NCBI GenBank assembly: GCA_030158675.1
Contig: JAOASL010000040.1
Span: forward strand, 75,249-139,248
Direction of reading: 5' to 3'
Length of the DNA stretch: 64,000 nucleotides
Source of the DNA: Burkholderiaceae bacterium
GTDB taxonomy: Bacteria; Pseudomonadota; Gammaproteobacteria; Burkholderiales; Burkholderiaceae_D
Part shown: piece by piece, positions 18,321 to 26,894 of the stretch
Layout: the number at the start of each line of letters is the position of its first letter
Numbering within the stretch: the first letter of the stretch is position 1
Made by a program: the position numbers and the translations under genes
The notes under the pieces: model-generated
What the model was told of the DNA's origin: nothing
What the model saw: only the letters and a program-made list of their open reading frames with translations
Database searches by the model: none

Positions 18321-19061
18321 TCAGAGCGGCAAGATGCTGAAGAAGATGCGCGCCAGCGTCGCCTGCAGCGCGGCGCGGTCATAGTTGGCGCCGGTGCGGT
18401 ACTCCACGCGCACGTCAGCCACCGAGGTCGACGACACGGTGTTGCCCGCGCTGATCGTGGCCGGACTGACCACGCCGGAGAAGCGGATGAACTCGGTGCC
18501 GCGGTCGAACGCCACCTGTTTTTCGCCACGCACACGCAGATTCCCGTTCGGTAGCACTTCGGTGACGGTGGCCGTCACGGTGCCGGTGAAGTTGTTGGCG
18601 GCATTTGCCTCCGCCTTGTCGGCATTGCTGAGCCCTTGTGAGGCCGACAGGTTGGTGCCGATGTACGGGCCCGGAATGCTCAGACCGAGCTTGCCATCCT
18701 TGCTCGATGACGTGCCGGTGTTCTTGCCTGCGCTGGTGCGCTCGGAAATGGCGATGATCACCATGTCGCCGACCAGCCGCGCACGGCGGTCCTCAAACAG
18801 CGGGCGATAGCTGTCGGCCACATAGATCGCGCCGCTGTGCGGCACGGCCGGTGCCGGTGGCTGGGCCAGGCTCACGCCCGGCTGCGGCTCGACGATGGAG
18901 TCCGGCGCCACCGTCGCGCAGCCGGCCAAGAGCGCAACGGCCGTGGCAAGCAGGCCGCTGCCGAGCGCGACGCCAGCCACGCGCAGCATGATGGCGGCGA
19001 GCCCGCGCACAGACACATGCGTGACCACGGTGGTCGGGGTTGGCGTTGTGTTGGCCATCAT
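18321..19061 (-). CDS. flgH: FlgH, flagellar L-ring lipoprotein
   Basis: 246 residues. The lipobox is LLAGC with Cys48 when read from the ATG at 19061 (or Cys47 from the next ATG, 19058); AAGGAG lies just upstream. The family motifs NVGDIVTIVISERTSAGKNT type (here LVGDMVIIAISERTSAGKN) and FSGVVSPATISAGNTVSS are present. The signal segment has an unusually long n-region; an internal ATG at 18989 would give a standard 24-residue lipoprotein signal but has no ribosome-binding site. Forms the outer-membrane L ring. Confidence 0.96.
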   Translation of the reverse strand: MMANTTPTPTTVVTHVSVRGLAAIMLRVAGVALGSGLLATAVALLAGCATVAPDSIVEPQPGVSLAQPPAPAVPHSGAIYVADSYRPLFEDRRARLVGDMVIIAISERTSAGKNTGTSSSKDGKLGLSIPGPYIGTNLSASQGLSNADKAEANAANNFTGTVTATVTEVLPNGNLRVRGEKQVAFDRGTEFIRFSGVVSPATISAGNTVSSTSVADVRVEYRTGANYDRAALQATLARIFFSILPL

Positions 19062-19070
19062 CCGTTCTCC

Positions 19071-19853
19071 TTACAGCTGGCCGAGGCGTTGCAGCATCTG
19101 GTCCGCCGCATTGATTGCCTTGCTATTGATTTCGTAAGCGCGCTGGGTCTGGATCATGTTGACCAGCTCTTCCACCACGTTGACGTTGGAGGTTTCGACA
19201 TAGCCCTGCATCAGCGCGCCGGTGCCACCGGTGCCGGGAGTGACCGTATTCGGCGCGCCGGAGGACGGCGTCTCGACATACAGGTTTTCGCCGCGCGCCT
19301 CGAGCCCGACCGGGTTCGCGAACGAGGTCAGCTGCAGCGTGCCGACCTGCACATGCTGCGACGAGCCCTGCTGCTGCACGGTGACAATGCCGTCGCTGCC
19401 GATGGACAGGCTGGTCACATTGGCGGGAATCGTCACGGCCGGCTGGATCGGGTAGCCACTCTGCGTGACCAGCTGGCCTTCCGGGCTGACCTGCAGCGAG
19501 CCGTCGCGCGTGTAGGCGGCGGTCCCGTCCGGCATCAGCACCTGCAAAAAGCCGGCGCCGTTGATCGCGATGTCCTTCGGATTATTCGTCTGTTGCAGGC
19601 TGCCCTGCGTGAACAGCCGCTCGGTTGCAACCGCGCGTACGCCGGTGCCGACCTGCATGCCGGAAGCTACCTGGGTCTGCTGCGACGACTGCGCGCCGGC
19701 AGCGCGCGTGGTCTGGTACATCAGGTCTTCGAACACGGCACGCGAGCGCTTGAAGCCGCTGGTGCCGACGTTGGCGAGGTTGTTGGCAATGACGTCGAGC
19801 TGGGTTTGCTGCGCGGTCAGACCGGTCTTCGCGATCCACAGGGATTTCATCAT
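19071..19853 (-). CDS. flgG: FlgG, distal rod protein
   Basis: 260 residues, the standard length. The N-terminal rod motif is [20 protein letters not shown] followed by [10 protein letters not shown], and the C-terminus has [20 protein letters not shown]. It makes the distal rod that crosses the P and L rings. It is 9 bp upstream of flgH and part of the flgB-flgJ run. Confidence 0.97.
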   Translation of the reverse strand: MMKSLWIAKTGLTAQQTQLDVIANNLANVGTSGFKRSRAVFEDLMYQTTRAAGAQSSQQTQVASGMQVGTGVRAVATERLFTQGSLQQTNNPKDIAINGAGFLQVLMPDGTAAYTRDGSLQVSPEGQLVTQSGYPIQPAVTIPANVTSLSIGSDGIVTVQQQGSSQHVQVGTLQLTSFANPVGLEARGENLYVETPSSGAPNTVTPGTGGTGALMQGYVETSNVNVVEELVNMIQTQRAYEINSKAINAADQMLQRLGQL

Positions 19854-19903
19854 GACGATTTGCTCCTGGCATTGATTGCCTGAGGATGATTGTCTGACAG
19901 CGC

Positions 19904-20638
19904 TTACGGATTCATTGAGAGGATCTGGCTGGCTTTTGCCTCATTGCTCTCGGCGTTCTTCAGCAGACTCATTTGCATCTCGAAGGCGCGCGACAGTGCG
20001 ATCAGGTTGACCATCGCATCGATCGCATTCACGTTGCTGTTCTCCAGGCTGCCAGGGGTCAGGCGCACGTCCGCGTCAGCCTGCGCCGGCTGTCCGTCTC
20101 GCATGCGGAAAAAGCCATCGTCACTGCGCTGCAGATCGTCGGGCGGCGGATTGACGAGACGAAGGCGGCCGGCCACGGTCGACACGCCGCGCGCATCTTT
20201 CGAGCTGACCGTGCCGTCGGATGCGATCGCGATGCGGCCGTCGGGCGGCAGGCTGATCGACCCGCCGTCACCGGCCACCGCGAGCCCGCCCTGACCGGTC
20301 AGCACGCCGCTGTCACTGACATGCAATTCGCCATTGCGGGTGTAGACCTCGCTGCCGTCGGCCGCCTGCAGCGCAATCCAGCCCTCGCCCTTGAGCGCCA
20401 CATCGAGCGGATTGCCGGTCTCATGCACCGCCCCCTGCGCGAAATCGGCGCCGGTGGTCGCATCGAGCACATAGGCACGCGTCTGCATGCTCGGTCCCTG
20501 TATGGGCACTGCGCGAAAGCTGTCGACTTGCGCGCGGAAACCCGTGGTGTTCAGGTTGGCCAGGTTGTGCGACGTCGTCGCCTGCTGCTCCATGACCTGG
20601 CGCGCGCCGGTCATGGCGATATAGATCATGCGGTCCAT
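19904..20638 (-). CDS. flgF: FlgF, proximal rod protein
   Basis: 244 residues. The rod N-motif is [20 protein letters not shown] with [12 protein letters not shown], and the C-motif has [20 protein letters not shown]. FlgF is one of the proximal rod proteins (FlgB, C, F). Order flgE-flgF-flgG matches the canonical operon. Confidence 0.96.
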   Translation of the reverse strand: MDRMIYIAMTGARQVMEQQATTSHNLANLNTTGFRAQVDSFRAVPIQGPSMQTRAYVLDATTGADFAQGAVHETGNPLDVALKGEGWIALQAADGSEVYTRNGELHVSDSGVLTGQGGLAVAGDGGSISLPPDGRIAIASDGTVSSKDARGVSTVAGRLRLVNPPPDDLQRSDDGFFRMRDGQPAQADADVRLTPGSLENSNVNAIDAMVNLIALSRAFEMQMSLLKNAESNEAKASQILSMNP

Positions 20639-20654
20639 GGCGCGCCTCGCTCGC

Positions 20655-21884
20655 TTACCTGAGGTTAACCAGCGTCTGCATCACCTGGTCCTGGGTCTTG
20701 ATCGTCTGCGCATTCGCCTGATAGATGCGCTGCGCGGTAATCATGTTCACCAGTTCTGCAGTGAGATCAACGTTCGAGTCTTCGACCGCGTTCGACTGCA
20801 ATGAGCCGAGGCTGCCGGAGGTCGGTGCGCCGACCATCGGGTTGCCCGATTCGGCGGTCTCAGCCCACAGGTTGCCGCCCAGCGGTTGCAGGCCGTTCGG
20901 GTTGGCGAACGATGCCAGCACGACCTGACCCAGTACCGCCGACTGGCCGTTGGTATAGCGGCCGGTCAGGGTGCCGTCCGGCCCGATGCCGAAGCCGGAC
21001 AACCGACCCGAGGTCGAGCCGTCCTGATCGAGCTTGTTCACCGAGAAGCTGGAGCCGAACTGCGTGGTATTGGTGAAGTCGATGCCGACGGCAAGCGGGG
21101 AAGATGCGCCCGTCGTCACCGGAATGCTGGCGATGGCAGGCAGCGCGGCCTGGCTGGCGGCAGTCAGCGCGCCATCGGTGCCGAAAGCGAGACTGCCGAC
21201 CGAGGCGCCGCCATTGATCAGCGCTTCGTCGGCGGCCGCATAGATATCCCAGGTGCCGGCGCCGGTCTTCACGTAGAAGGTCTGCAGCACGTGCGCATTG
21301 CCGAGCGAGTCGAACACCGACACCGAAGTGGCATTGTTGTAGGTGGTCGGATCGTCCATCGCGAACGGCGTGGTCAGCGGCGTACTCTGGCGCGAATCGA
21401 GATTGAGCTGCGCGGTGACGGTCTGGGTGAACTCCGGCGCCAGATCGGAAGTACGGATGGTGATGTCGGCCGGTGCGCCGGTCGACAGGATGCCGCGGCT
21501 GTCGGCCACATAGCCGGTCAGGCGCGCGCCGTCGGCATTCACGATATAACCGGAGCGATCCAGTTGAAACTGGCCGTTGCGGCTATAGGTGGTCGCGCCA
21601 TTGCTGCTCATGCGGAAGAAGCCGCCGCCGTTGATGGCGATGTCGAGCGGATTGTTCGACGCCGTCACGTTACCCTGCGTGAACTGCTGCACCACCTCGG
21701 CCAGCTTGGTGCCGATGCCGATCGGCGAATTGCCGCTGCCGCTCAGCGACGCGGCATACACATCGGAAAACACTGCCTGCGACTGCTTGAAGCCGACCGT
21801 GTTCGCGTTGGCCACGTTGTTGCCGATGACCTCGAGCGTCTTCGACGACGCGGACAGACCGGAAAGTCCTTGTTGAAAGCTCAT
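20655..21884 (-). CDS. flgE: FlgE, flagellar hook protein
   Basis: 409 residues. N-motif SFQQGLSGLSASSKTLEVIG / NNVANANTVGFKQS and C-motif NVDLTAELVNMITAQRIYQA are those of the hook protein. The central region (about 100-330) is the exposed domain. Assembled under the FlgD cap to the length set by FliK. Confidence 0.97.
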   Translation of the reverse strand: MSFQQGLSGLSASSKTLEVIGNNVANANTVGFKQSQAVFSDVYAASLSGSGNSPIGIGTKLAEVVQQFTQGNVTASNNPLDIAINGGGFFRMSSNGATTYSRNGQFQLDRSGYIVNADGARLTGYVADSRGILSTGAPADITIRTSDLAPEFTQTVTAQLNLDSRQSTPLTTPFAMDDPTTYNNATSVSVFDSLGNAHVLQTFYVKTGAGTWDIYAAADEALINGGASVGSLAFGTDGALTAASQAALPAIASIPVTTGASSPLAVGIDFTNTTQFGSSFSVNKLDQDGSTSGRLSGFGIGPDGTLTGRYTNGQSAVLGQVVLASFANPNGLQPLGGNLWAETAESGNPMVGAPTSGSLGSLQSNAVEDSNVDLTAELVNMITAQRIYQANAQTIKTQDQVMQTLVNLR

Positions 21885-21918
21885 GGTGTGCTCCCTTGGG
21901 TAGTGCGTTGGTGGGGAA

Positions 21919-22596
21919 TCAGAGAATCTGGCGAATGTCTGCCAGCGTTGCGGGCAGCTTGCTGCCGGAGAGATTCAGCTTGGCGCCGCCGCTGCCGGTG
22001 GAGACGCTGAGCACTTCGCCGAACGACAGCGCGCGCGCGCTGACAGATTCACCGCCGCGCACCGCATTGACGGTGACTTGATACTGACCGTCGGGCGCAA
22101 TACCGCCGCCGGCCAGGCTGCCGTCCCAGGCCAGCGCGAGCGTGCCGGGCTGCTGCGCGCCGAGCGACAGCGTGCGCACCGGATTGCCGGCGCCATCGTT
22201 GAGGGTGACTTGCACATCGTCGGCAGGGCCCGACAGCTCCACGCCATAGACCGACTTGCCACTCGACAGCGCAAGGGCCGATCCCGGCACCAGCACGGCA
22301 TGGCCGATCATGTTGGCGGCCTGCAGCGCCTGCGCGTTCGATGCGCTCTCCATCATCGACTTCATCGTCTCGTTCAGCTTGTCGATGCCGCTGACGGTGG
22401 ACAGCTGCGCGAGCTGGCTGGTGACCTGCGCATTGTCGAGCGGATTCAGCGGATCCTGGTTCTTCATCTGCGTGACCAGCAGCGTCATGAAGCGATTCTG
22501 CGCGTCGGCAGCGGTGGCGGCGCTGCCGCTGGCGGCCTTCGGGTTCATTGCCGCCAGCAGGTCGCCGGGCAGCGCATTCGATACGGTAGGGGTCAT
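21919..22596 (-). CDS. flgD: FlgD, hook-cap / hook assembly scaffold protein
   Basis: 225 residues. The conserved N-terminal segment NRFMTLLVTQMKNQDPLNPL (about residues 35-54) with DNAQVTSQLAQLSTV is the export and hook-cap motif. The C-terminal half is a beta-sandwich (tudor/FnIII-like; YGVELSGPADDVQVTLNDGA). Located directly downstream of flgC (4 bp gap). Confidence 0.96.
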   Translation of the reverse strand: MTPTVSNALPGDLLAAMNPKAASGSAATAADAQNRFMTLLVTQMKNQDPLNPLDNAQVTSQLAQLSTVSGIDKLNETMKSMMESASNAQALQAANMIGHAVLVPGSALALSSGKSVYGVELSGPADDVQVTLNDGAGNPVRTLSLGAQQPGTLALAWDGSLAGGGIAPDGQYQVTVNAVRGGESVSARALSFGEVLSVSTGSGGAKLNLSGSKLPATLADIRQIL

Positions 22597-22600
22597 GGCT

Positions 22601-23041
22601 TTACTGTCCGATGGTCAAGGTTTTCTGCAACAGGGTCTTGGCGGTATTCAGCGTCTCGACGTTGTTCTGGTAGGCACGCGACGCGGAGATCATGTTCACC
22701 ATCTCGTCCACCGGGTTCACGTTTGGCATCGCCACATAGCCGCCTTCGTCGGCCAGCGGATGCTTCGGGTCGTACACCTTGCGCGGCGCGGACGGGTCTT
22801 CGATCACGGACGTCACCTGCACGCCGGTGGCGCTACCGGCGCGGCTGATACCGGCCAGGCCGGAAGCACCACCGTCCCCGACGGCCTGCGCAGCGAACAC
22901 CACCTGCTTTGCGCGATACGCCTTGCCGTCCGGGCCGGTCGCGCTGTCGGCGTTGGCGATGTTGCTGGCCACGGTATTGAGGCGCTGGCTCTGCGCGGCC
23001 ATGCCGGACGACGCGACTTTGAAAATGGAAAAGAGCGACAT
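22601..23041 (-). CDS. flgC: FlgC, proximal rod protein
   Basis: 146 residues. N-motif [20 protein letters not shown] / [19 protein letters not shown] and C-motif [19 protein letters not shown] are characteristic. It follows flgB after 2 bp and precedes flgD. Confidence 0.97.
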   Translation of the reverse strand: MSLFSIFKVASSGMAAQSQRLNTVASNIANADSATGPDGKAYRAKQVVFAAQAVGDGGASGLAGISRAGSATGVQVTSVIEDPSAPRKVYDPKHPLADEGGYVAMPNVNPVDEMVNMISASRAYQNNVETLNTAKTLLQKTLTIGQ

Positions 23042-23043
23042 GT

Positions 23044-23466
23044 CTATTGCCCCTGGATCACGGCCAGCAAGCTCTTGATCTTGCCGTTCACATCCGACAG
23101 GCTGGCTTCATAGCGGATGGCGTTGTCGGCGAACTCTCCACGCTCGGCATCGAGTTCGACGGAGTTGCCGTCGATGCTGTCCTGACGCGGGATGCGATAC
23201 AGCAGTTGCTGTCCGGACGCGGTGGTGACATTGCCGGCAGCCGACGTCACCGGCGCGCCCAAGTGAGCCGGATGCGACGTGGCGCTGGTAACGGCCTGTG
23301 CGCCGCCGACTGCGGCCTGCAGTGCCTGGCGAAAATCGATGTCACGCGCCTTGTAGTTCGGCGTGTCGGCGTTGGCGATGTTGGACGCAAGCACCTGCTG
23401 GCGCTCCGCACGCAGCGACAGCGCACGCTGTTGAAAGCGGAATTGATCGTCCAGTCGGTCAATCAT
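23044..23466 (-). CDS. flgB: FlgB, proximal rod protein
   Basis: 140 residues from the ATG at 23466, which has GAAGGAG about 7 nt upstream; a much longer open frame upstream is discarded because it overlaps flgA and has no family similarity. The motif [20 protein letters not shown] identifies FlgB. First gene of the flgBCDEFGHIJ run, divergent from flgA across 150 bp. Confidence 0.97.
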   Translation of the reverse strand: MIDRLDDQFRFQQRALSLRAERQQVLASNIANADTPNYKARDIDFRQALQAAVGGAQAVTSATSHPAHLGAPVTSAAGNVTTASGQQLLYRIPRQDSIDGNSVELDAERGEFADNAIRYEASLSDVNGKIKSLLAVIQGQ

Positions 23467-23534
23467 CCTGTTCTCCTTCGGTGACGTATGTTGCGGATGA
23501 TAGGAAGGCAAGCGCCTGCGGCATCGTCGGAGGA

Positions 23535-23551
23535 GCAAGGGCATTCCTTGC
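23535..23551. promoter_or_regulatory. Short palindrome in the flgB/flgA divergent promoter region
   Basis: GCAAGG-gcatt-CCTTGC (6-bp arms, 5-nt centre) sits midway between the divergent starts of flgB (23466) and flgA (23617). A further GGCAAG half-site lies at about 23502-23507. Suggestive of a shared regulator site for both directions; not matched to a known FlhDC box. Confidence 0.3.
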
Positions 23552-23616
23552 CTGTTTGACAGATCGTCCGGCCCATGGCGGGCGCACCATGCCGTTGTTT
23601 TCTCCGGAATTGCGTC

Positions 23617-24378
23617 ATGACACCAGCCCGCCCCCTGCCGAACCTGCTGCCGCCGCCGTTGCTGGCCGTGCTCGCCCTGTTCGTCTTGTTCACCGCGGCG
23701 CTGATACCCGCCTGCGCGCATGCGCAAGCCCGTCCCGGCGCGAAGCCGGTCGCGCGCCAGGATCTCGGCGCGCTGCAGCAGCTGGCTGAACAGTTTTTAC
23801 TGGCGCAGGTAACCGCGCCGCCGGGCAGCATCTCGGTACACGTGACGCCGCCGGACAACCGGCTGCAGCTGGCGCGCTGCGACGCGCCGCAGCCCTACCT
23901 CGCCAGCGGCGCCAGAACGCTCGGCAAAACCACGGTCGGTGTGCGCTGCACCGCGCCAGTGGGTTGGAATATGTATTTGCCGGCCACGGTCAGCGTGGCA
24001 GTCAGTTATGTCGCCAGCGCCGCGCCGCTGGCCCAGGGTCAGCGTCTGGGCAGCGCCGACCTCTTGCTCAGACAGGGCGACCTGGCGACGCTGCCGGCCG
24101 GCGTGCTGACCGATCTGGCGCAGGCACAGGGTCGCGCGCTACAGCTGTCGGTCGCGGCCGGCACGCCACTGGCGCGCACGATGCTGAAAAGCGTGCCGGT
24201 GGTGCAATCCGGCCAGCCGGTGCGGCTGGTCGCGCAAGGCCCCGGTTTTTCGGTCTCGGCCGAGGGGCGCGCGCTCGGCACCGGCGCCGAAGGCGATCCC
24301 GTGCAGGCGCGCACGCCGAACGGCCAGGTGATAGTCGGAATCGCGCAGGCCGATGGCACACTGCTGCTCAGGTACTGA
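23617..24378 (+). CDS. flgA: FlgA, P-ring assembly chaperone
   Basis: 253 residues from ATG 23617 with GGAA upstream. A signal peptide spans about residues 1-36 (LAVLALFVLFTAALIPACAH / AQA). The C-terminal SAF-type domain is recognisable (APLAQGQRLGSADLLLRQGD; AGTPLARTMLKSVPVVQSGQ; RTPNGQVIVGIAQADGTL). It is periplasmic and assists FlgI ring formation. Divergent from flgB. Confidence 0.94.
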   Translation: MTPARPLPNLLPPPLLAVLALFVLFTAALIPACAHAQARPGAKPVARQDLGALQQLAEQFLLAQVTAPPGSISVHVTPPDNRLQLARCDAPQPYLASGARTLGKTTVGVRCTAPVGWNMYLPATVSVAVSYVASAAPLAQGQRLGSADLLLRQGDLATLPAGVLTDLAQAQGRALQLSVAAGTPLARTMLKSVPVVQSGQPVRLVAQGPGFSVSAEGRALGTGAEGDPVQARTPNGQVIVGIAQADGTLLLRY

Positions 24379-24453
24379 CGAAAGACAGTGAAGGCTGGGT
24401 AAGGGTCCCCGGGGTCGCCGCTACTGCAGCCAGCGGCATTTTGAGAGAAGCAC

Positions 24454-24480
24454 TAAATTTTGCGGAAGGGCTGCCGTAAA
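24454..24480 (+). promoter_or_regulatory. Sigma-28 (FliA) promoter for flgM
   Basis: -35 TAAATTTT (24454-24461), 11-nt spacer, -10 GCCGTAAA (24473-24480), close to TAAAGTTT-N11-GCCGATAA. Transcription would start near 24487, about 29 nt before the flgM ATG. Autoregulation of flgM by FliA is well known in other flagellar systems. Confidence 0.75.
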
Positions 24481-24515
24481 TTGCTTCAACCCAGCCCTAT
24501 TTCGAGGACAGCGCA

Positions 24516-24809
24516 ATGAAAATCGATGATGCAAGCGGCAAACTGCCCAACCTGCCCACCGCCGTCTCCTCCGGCAGCCGCGCGGTGGTCGGCAAGACTC
24601 CTGAAAGCGCGTCTTCCGGCAAGACCGACAAAGTCAGCCTGTCCGGCACGCTGCAGTCGCTGTCCGCCTCCGGCAACGCGCCTGTCGATACGGCCAAGGT
24701 GGACAAAGTGCGCGCAGCGATTGCCGACGGCAGCTTCCACGCCGATGCCGAACGTATTGCCGACGGCCTGATCGCCGCCAACCGCGAGCTGCTGGCACGC
24801 GACAAATAA
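24516..24809 (+). CDS. flgM: FlgM, anti-sigma-28 factor
   Basis: 97 residues, the normal size. The C-terminal part (KVDKVRAAIADGSFHADAER / IADGLIAANREL) is the conserved FliA-binding region; the N-terminal half is unstructured and Ser/Gly-rich. It holds FliA inactive until it is secreted through the finished hook. GAGGACAG precedes the start, and its own sigma-28 promoter lies just upstream. Confidence 0.95.
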   Translation: MKIDDASGKLPNLPTAVSSGSRAVVGKTPESASSGKTDKVSLSGTLQSLSASGNAPVDTAKVDKVRAAIADGSFHADAERIADGLIAANRELLARDK

Positions 24810-24817
24810 ACGGCACC

Positions 24818-25285
24818 ATGAACCCGCCTTCGTCCCCTGCCGCCACACTGACTGCGGAAACCGCCGCGATGCACGCGCTGCTGGCCGTACTCGAGCGCGA
24901 GCAGACCTGCCTGTCCGCAGGCGATGCCGAGGGCTGCGCTGCGCTGCTGGACGCCAAGGCACGGCAGGTGAGCGCTTTGGCCGCACTGGCCACCGACCGG
25001 CATCGCCAGCTGGCGGCGCTGGGTTTTTCCGCCGATGAAAACGGCATGACGGGCTGGCTGCGCAAGGCCTCTGACGCCGACGGCGCCGACTGGGCAGCGC
25101 TGATGGCTGTCACCGGCGACGCGCATGAACGTAACCGCGTCAATGGCATGCTGCTGGGCCAGCTGGCTGCACGCAACCGGCAGGCGCTGGACGCGCTGGG
25201 TATGCGGCAGGCCGGCGGCGGCCTGTATGGCCCGGGCGGCCAGACAGCCTACAGTGCACCGCGCGCGACCCGCGTGATCGGCTGA
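24818..25285 (+). CDS. flgN: FlgN, export chaperone for FlgK/FlgL
   Basis: 155 residues, helical. The pattern LAVLEREQTCLSAGDAEGCA followed by LLDAKARQVSALAAL resembles the FlgN family, and the C-terminus carries VNGMLLGQLAARNRQALDAL. Position 8 bp after flgM matches the usual flgMN unit. It keeps hook-filament junction proteins competent for export. Confidence 0.9.
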   Translation: MNPPSSPAATLTAETAAMHALLAVLEREQTCLSAGDAEGCAALLDAKARQVSALAALATDRHRQLAALGFSADENGMTGWLRKASDADGADWAALMAVTGDAHERNRVNGMLLGQLAARNRQALDALGMRQAGGGLYGPGGQTAYSAPRATRVIG

Positions 25286-25465
25286 CGGCAGAGCGCCGTC
25301 GACGGCGCAGGCCGGCGCGCGACTGGCGCGGGCTGCGAGCCACGCGCCGAATGCCGATTTTTACGATCCCCCTGACCCCTGCGATCCCTGCCCGCTGCGC
25401 TCACATGGAACTTTGGCGCGAGTCAGGTAACCACGTCTTCCGACGTTCTATTCCGGGAGATCTCC

Positions 25466-26026
25466 ATGAAGTTCAACAGGCTGTTCATCGGCATTCCCGC
25501 CACGCTGCTGCTCGCTGCGTGCGCCACCGAGGAATTCCGGCGCGCCGAGGCCGAATGTGCTGATCAGGCACGCGCCACCCATCCGGTCGTGCTGGAAGAC
25601 CGCGTGATCCGGCAAAGTCGCAAAATCTGGGTACCGGACGGATCAACGATCTGCGAATCGACGGTCACGAGCACCTCGAACGACAGTAGTCGCAAAACCA
25701 CCGTGTCCGGCGGCTCGCGTGATTCACATGATTCGCGCAATTCACGTAACGGCAAAGATCCGCGCGATTCGGCTGAGCCGGGCGTGGCGGCGCAGAGAAA
25801 ACAGCCGTCCCAAAAGGTAAGCGCCGTACGCGAACGGACGAACGGGGTCTCGATGGAAATGACGCAGGCCGTCCAGGTCTGCCGGCCCGGCACACGCGAA
25901 GCGCTCGAGTACTATGACGAACCCGTCAAGGTCGACGTGAATGCGGATGCGCGCCATAGCGTCATCAGCAGCTGCACGGCGGCACTGTGCCTGCAACGCT
26001 TCGGCAACGGCAACTGCAAAAAATAA
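25466..26026 (+). CDS. Uncharacterised lipoprotein in the flagellar locus
   Basis: 186 residues with a lipoprotein signal (RLFIGIPATLLLAAC, Cys19 as acylation site) and GGGAGAT 5 nt before the ATG. No family is recognised. A hydrophilic middle section (about 70-115) is low-complexity, with repeated Ser-Arg-Asp/Asn (RDSHDSRNSRN). The C-terminal part contains five cysteines (VCRPG, SSCTAALC, NGNCKK and others) that could form disulphides in the periplasm. It stands alone, facing motD tail to tail, with no sigma-28-like promoter. A role in motility is possible only by position. Confidence 0.75.
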   Translation: MKFNRLFIGIPATLLLAACATEEFRRAEAECADQARATHPVVLEDRVIRQSRKIWVPDGSTICESTVTSTSNDSSRKTTVSGGSRDSHDSRNSRNGKDPRDSAEPGVAAQRKQPSQKVSAVRERTNGVSMEMTQAVQVCRPGTREALEYYDEPVKVDVNADARHSVISSCTAALCLQRFGNGNCKK

Positions 26027-26125
26027 TCGATCAGGCCACGTCGGTACGCTTTGAGTGCCTGTCACACAACGTCGGTGGCAAGGCACGCCGCCGCAGACAT
26101 TACCCTCTGCATGGCAAGACGGTGC

Positions 26126-26146
26126 AACGACGCCAGCGGCGCCGTT
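26126..26146. terminator. Stem-loop between the convergent lipoprotein gene and motD
   Basis: AACGACGCC (26126-26134), loop AGC, GGCGCCGTT (26138-26146), one mismatch. A short TTT follows on the plus strand. It lies 100 bp after the lipoprotein stop and 11 bp before the motD stop, so it may terminate from both sides. Confidence 0.35.
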
Positions 26147-26156
26147 TGACAAGCGC

Positions 26157-26894
26157 TTATTTCAGCAACACCAGATGCACGCGCCGGTTCAGCGCGCGCC
26201 CTTCCGGCGTGTCATTCAAGCCGAGCGGCCGGTTCGCCGCCATGCCGACCGCACTCATCCGCATTTCCGCAATACCTGACGCTGCCAGTTGACGCACGAC
26301 GACCGCCGCGCGCGCGGACGACAATTCCCAGTTCGATGCATAGCGTTCGTTGGCGATCGGCTTGCTGTCGGTATGCCCTTCGACCCGGATATGGTGCGGC
26401 CGGGCGCGCAGCAGCTGTGCGACCTCCGACAGCAAGCTGCGCGCTTCGTCCGACAAAGCCGCATCGCCCTCGCGAAACAGCAGCCCGGCGTCGATATCAA
26501 TGCCGACCGTGCCGCCCTCGACACCGACCCGGACACGCTCGCCCAGACCAAGCGATGCCAGCGCTTCGGCCATCTCGCGGGCAAATGCGCCGGTCTCGTC
26601 GACGACGCTATTGCTATTGCTGTTGCCGCTGCCCTGATCGCCGCCATTACCTATGCTGACCGGCGGCACCGGACTGGCAACCCGTGCGACCGGTGCGCCC
26701 AGCGCCGCGCCGACCGAACGCGCGACCGCCTCGGATTTGGCGCGATCAATCGTCGCGCCCGCGTACATGGCCGCAAACAGCGCCAGCAACAGGGTGACGA
26801 AGTCGGACCACGACAGCAGCCAGCGGTCGGACGACGGTAAAGGCGCGTCAGAACGGCGGCGCAATCGCAGGCTCCTTGCGCTGGCTATCCACAT
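26157..26894 (-). CDS. motD: MotD/MotB-type flagellar stator protein (second stator)
   Basis: 245 residues from ATG 26894. Residues 24-45 form the single transmembrane helix with the proton-carrying Asp (RWLLSWSDFVTLLLALFAAM, Asp31). The C-terminus is an OmpA-type peptidoglycan-binding domain (IRVEGHTDSKPIANERYASN / WELSSARAAVVVRQL). A Gly/Asn/Ser linker (about 85-98) joins them. It overlaps motC by 47 nt; no clear Shine-Dalgarno is seen, so the exact start is uncertain. Together with the upstream gene it resembles the MotCD pair of Pseudomonas more than the MotAB pair at 42-43.7 kb. Confidence 0.85.
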   Translation of the reverse strand: MWIASARSLRLRRRSDAPLPSSDRWLLSWSDFVTLLLALFAAMYAGATIDRAKSEAVARSVGAALGAPVARVASPVPPVSIGNGGDQGSGNSNSNSVVDETGAFAREMAEALASLGLGERVRVGVEGGTVGIDIDAGLLFREGDAALSDEARSLLSEVAQLLRARPHHIRVEGHTDSKPIANERYASNWELSSARAAVVVRQLAASGIAEMRMSAVGMAANRPLGLNDTPEGRALNRRVHLVLLK

